Assembly: GCA_017853915.1 (NCBI GenBank)
Contig: JAFMIS010000025.1
Location: forward strand, 1-13,734
Source: a bacterium
Lineage (GTDB): Bacteria; Bdellovibrionota_C; UBA2361; OMII01
Direction of reading: 5' to 3'
Length of the DNA: 13,734 nt
Each line of letters begins with the position of its first letter. The stretch's first letter is position 1. Shown piece after piece: positions 13,392 through 13,734 of this stretch. A program made the translations under genes and the position numbers. The notes beneath the pieces were generated by a model. The model was not told the origin of the DNA. It saw nothing but the letters and a program-made list of their open reading frames with translations, and searched no databases.

Positions 13392-13734
13392 TAGCTAGGT
13401 GCCGCTGTCGGGCGGTGACTGGAGGCGCTCGGTGCGCGGTGTGGATCCGTTCTGTATTGTAATAGCTGATGTAAGAGTAAATCGCTTCCATCAGCTCAGA
13501 GAGCGTAGAGAAGCGTTCTGGGTCTCTAAACTCCACCTTGAAGCGTCCAACAAACGATTCCTGCGAACCGTTACGCCACGGAGATGATTTCGGCGAATGA
13601 GAGACTTGAATGTTGTTGTGCTCCAAGAGATGAGTGAGCGCGTATGATGTGTACTTACTACCCTGATCAGAATGGAACCACTGCGGCGTTGCATCAGCGC
13701 CACGTAGCGCCATCGTCAGCGCGCGCTGTAGCAG
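13378..13734 (-). CDS. IS3-family transposase OrfB, C-terminal part (rve/DDE integrase core)
   Basis: The frame enters from the right edge, so the 5' part is missing; the ATG at 13713 is internal. It contains the last two catalytic residues of a DDE transposase: Asp in WFHSDQGSKYTS and Glu in WRNGSQESFVGRFK, separated by exactly 35 residues, as in the IS3 family's DD(35)E. The usual YYNTERIH motif follows. The final codons run past the presumed end of the element (~13388), and the stop codon (13380-13378) lies in the photolyase-derived sequence, so the last few residues depend on the insertion site. Confidence 0.93.
   Translation of the reverse strand: MLQRALTMALRGADATPQWFHSDQGSKYTSYALTHLLEHNNIQVSHSPKSSPWRNGSQESFVGRFKVEFRDPERFSTLSELMEAIYSYISYYNTERIHTAHRAPPVTARQRHLATQSC
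13388..13734 (-). mobile_element. 3' portion of an IS3-family insertion sequence
   Basis: The photolyase repeat stops at 13387 and the next bases begin TGGGTAGC, consistent with the TG...CA ends of IS3-family elements. The other end is outside the window, so the inverted repeat and target duplication cannot be confirmed. Confidence 0.65.

Noticed and set aside
1..13734. CRISPR arrays, tRNA or rRNA genes, phage integrase, toxin-antitoxin pair
   Set aside because: I looked for regularly spaced repeats, cloverleaf-type sequences and tyrosine/serine recombinase motifs and saw none.

Overview
The window is bacterial DNA of roughly 50% G+C with compact operons and Shine-Dalgarno-like sites. The housekeeping left flank is a DEAH-box helicase and a light-dependent DNA-repair operon (DUF2256 zinc finger plus [4Fe-4S] (6-4)-type photolyase). 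It would fit many Gram-negative lineages, and I cannot place the phylum. From about 3.56 kb rightwards the region is accessory in character: truncated genes, single-base frameshifts, duplicated gene copies and an IS3-family insertion sequence.

Layout. (1) 2-1579 (+): C-terminal part of a DEAH-box helicase, entering from the left edge. (2) 1786-3478 (+): DUF2256 small protein and FeS photolyase, followed at 3484 by only the first 26 codons of a classical photolyase, cut off at 3564. (3) 3572-6531 (+): a possibly 5'-truncated ORF with weak solute-binding-protein-like character, an intact calcineurin-like metallophosphoesterase, a decayed asparaginase/isoaspartyl-peptidase gene whose start overlaps the phosphoesterase stop, and a frameshifted copy of a small gene called 'copy 1' here. 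(4) 12269-6618 (-): a three-gene operon of an orotate-phosphoribosyltransferase-like enzyme, a ~1280-residue STAND NTPase with a C-terminal FGE-sulfatase/C-type-lectin-fold domain (broken by a one-base frameshift near its end), and a double-SIS-domain protein. (5) 12586-13161 (+): the intact 'copy 2' of the small gene, diverging from the operon. (6) 13170-13734: a chimeric remnant carrying an exact 71-bp copy of part of the FeS photolyase gene, abutting the 3' end of an IS3-family element that runs off the right edge.

Most notable: the 191-residue protein at 12586-13161, its broken paralogue at about 5996-6531, and the first ~180 residues of the STAND NTPase share one domain (signatures AVRAxCIL, GSLxASLDYxxAK, FGxDxNG, KRPGPV). 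A domain found both alone and at the N-terminus of a STAND NTPase is the architecture expected of an adaptor ('effector-associated') domain in conflict or signalling systems. My working model (inference) is that the solo protein couples through this shared domain to the STAND switch, whose FGE/lectin-fold tail would sense a ligand, while the phosphoribosyltransferase and SIS protein provide nucleotide or sugar-phosphate chemistry. The two solo copies lie in direct orientation on either side of the operon, and the whole 10-kb accessory block is bracketed by the duplicated photolyase segment. The region therefore looks like a mobile or recombination-prone cassette inserted in a photolyase operon.
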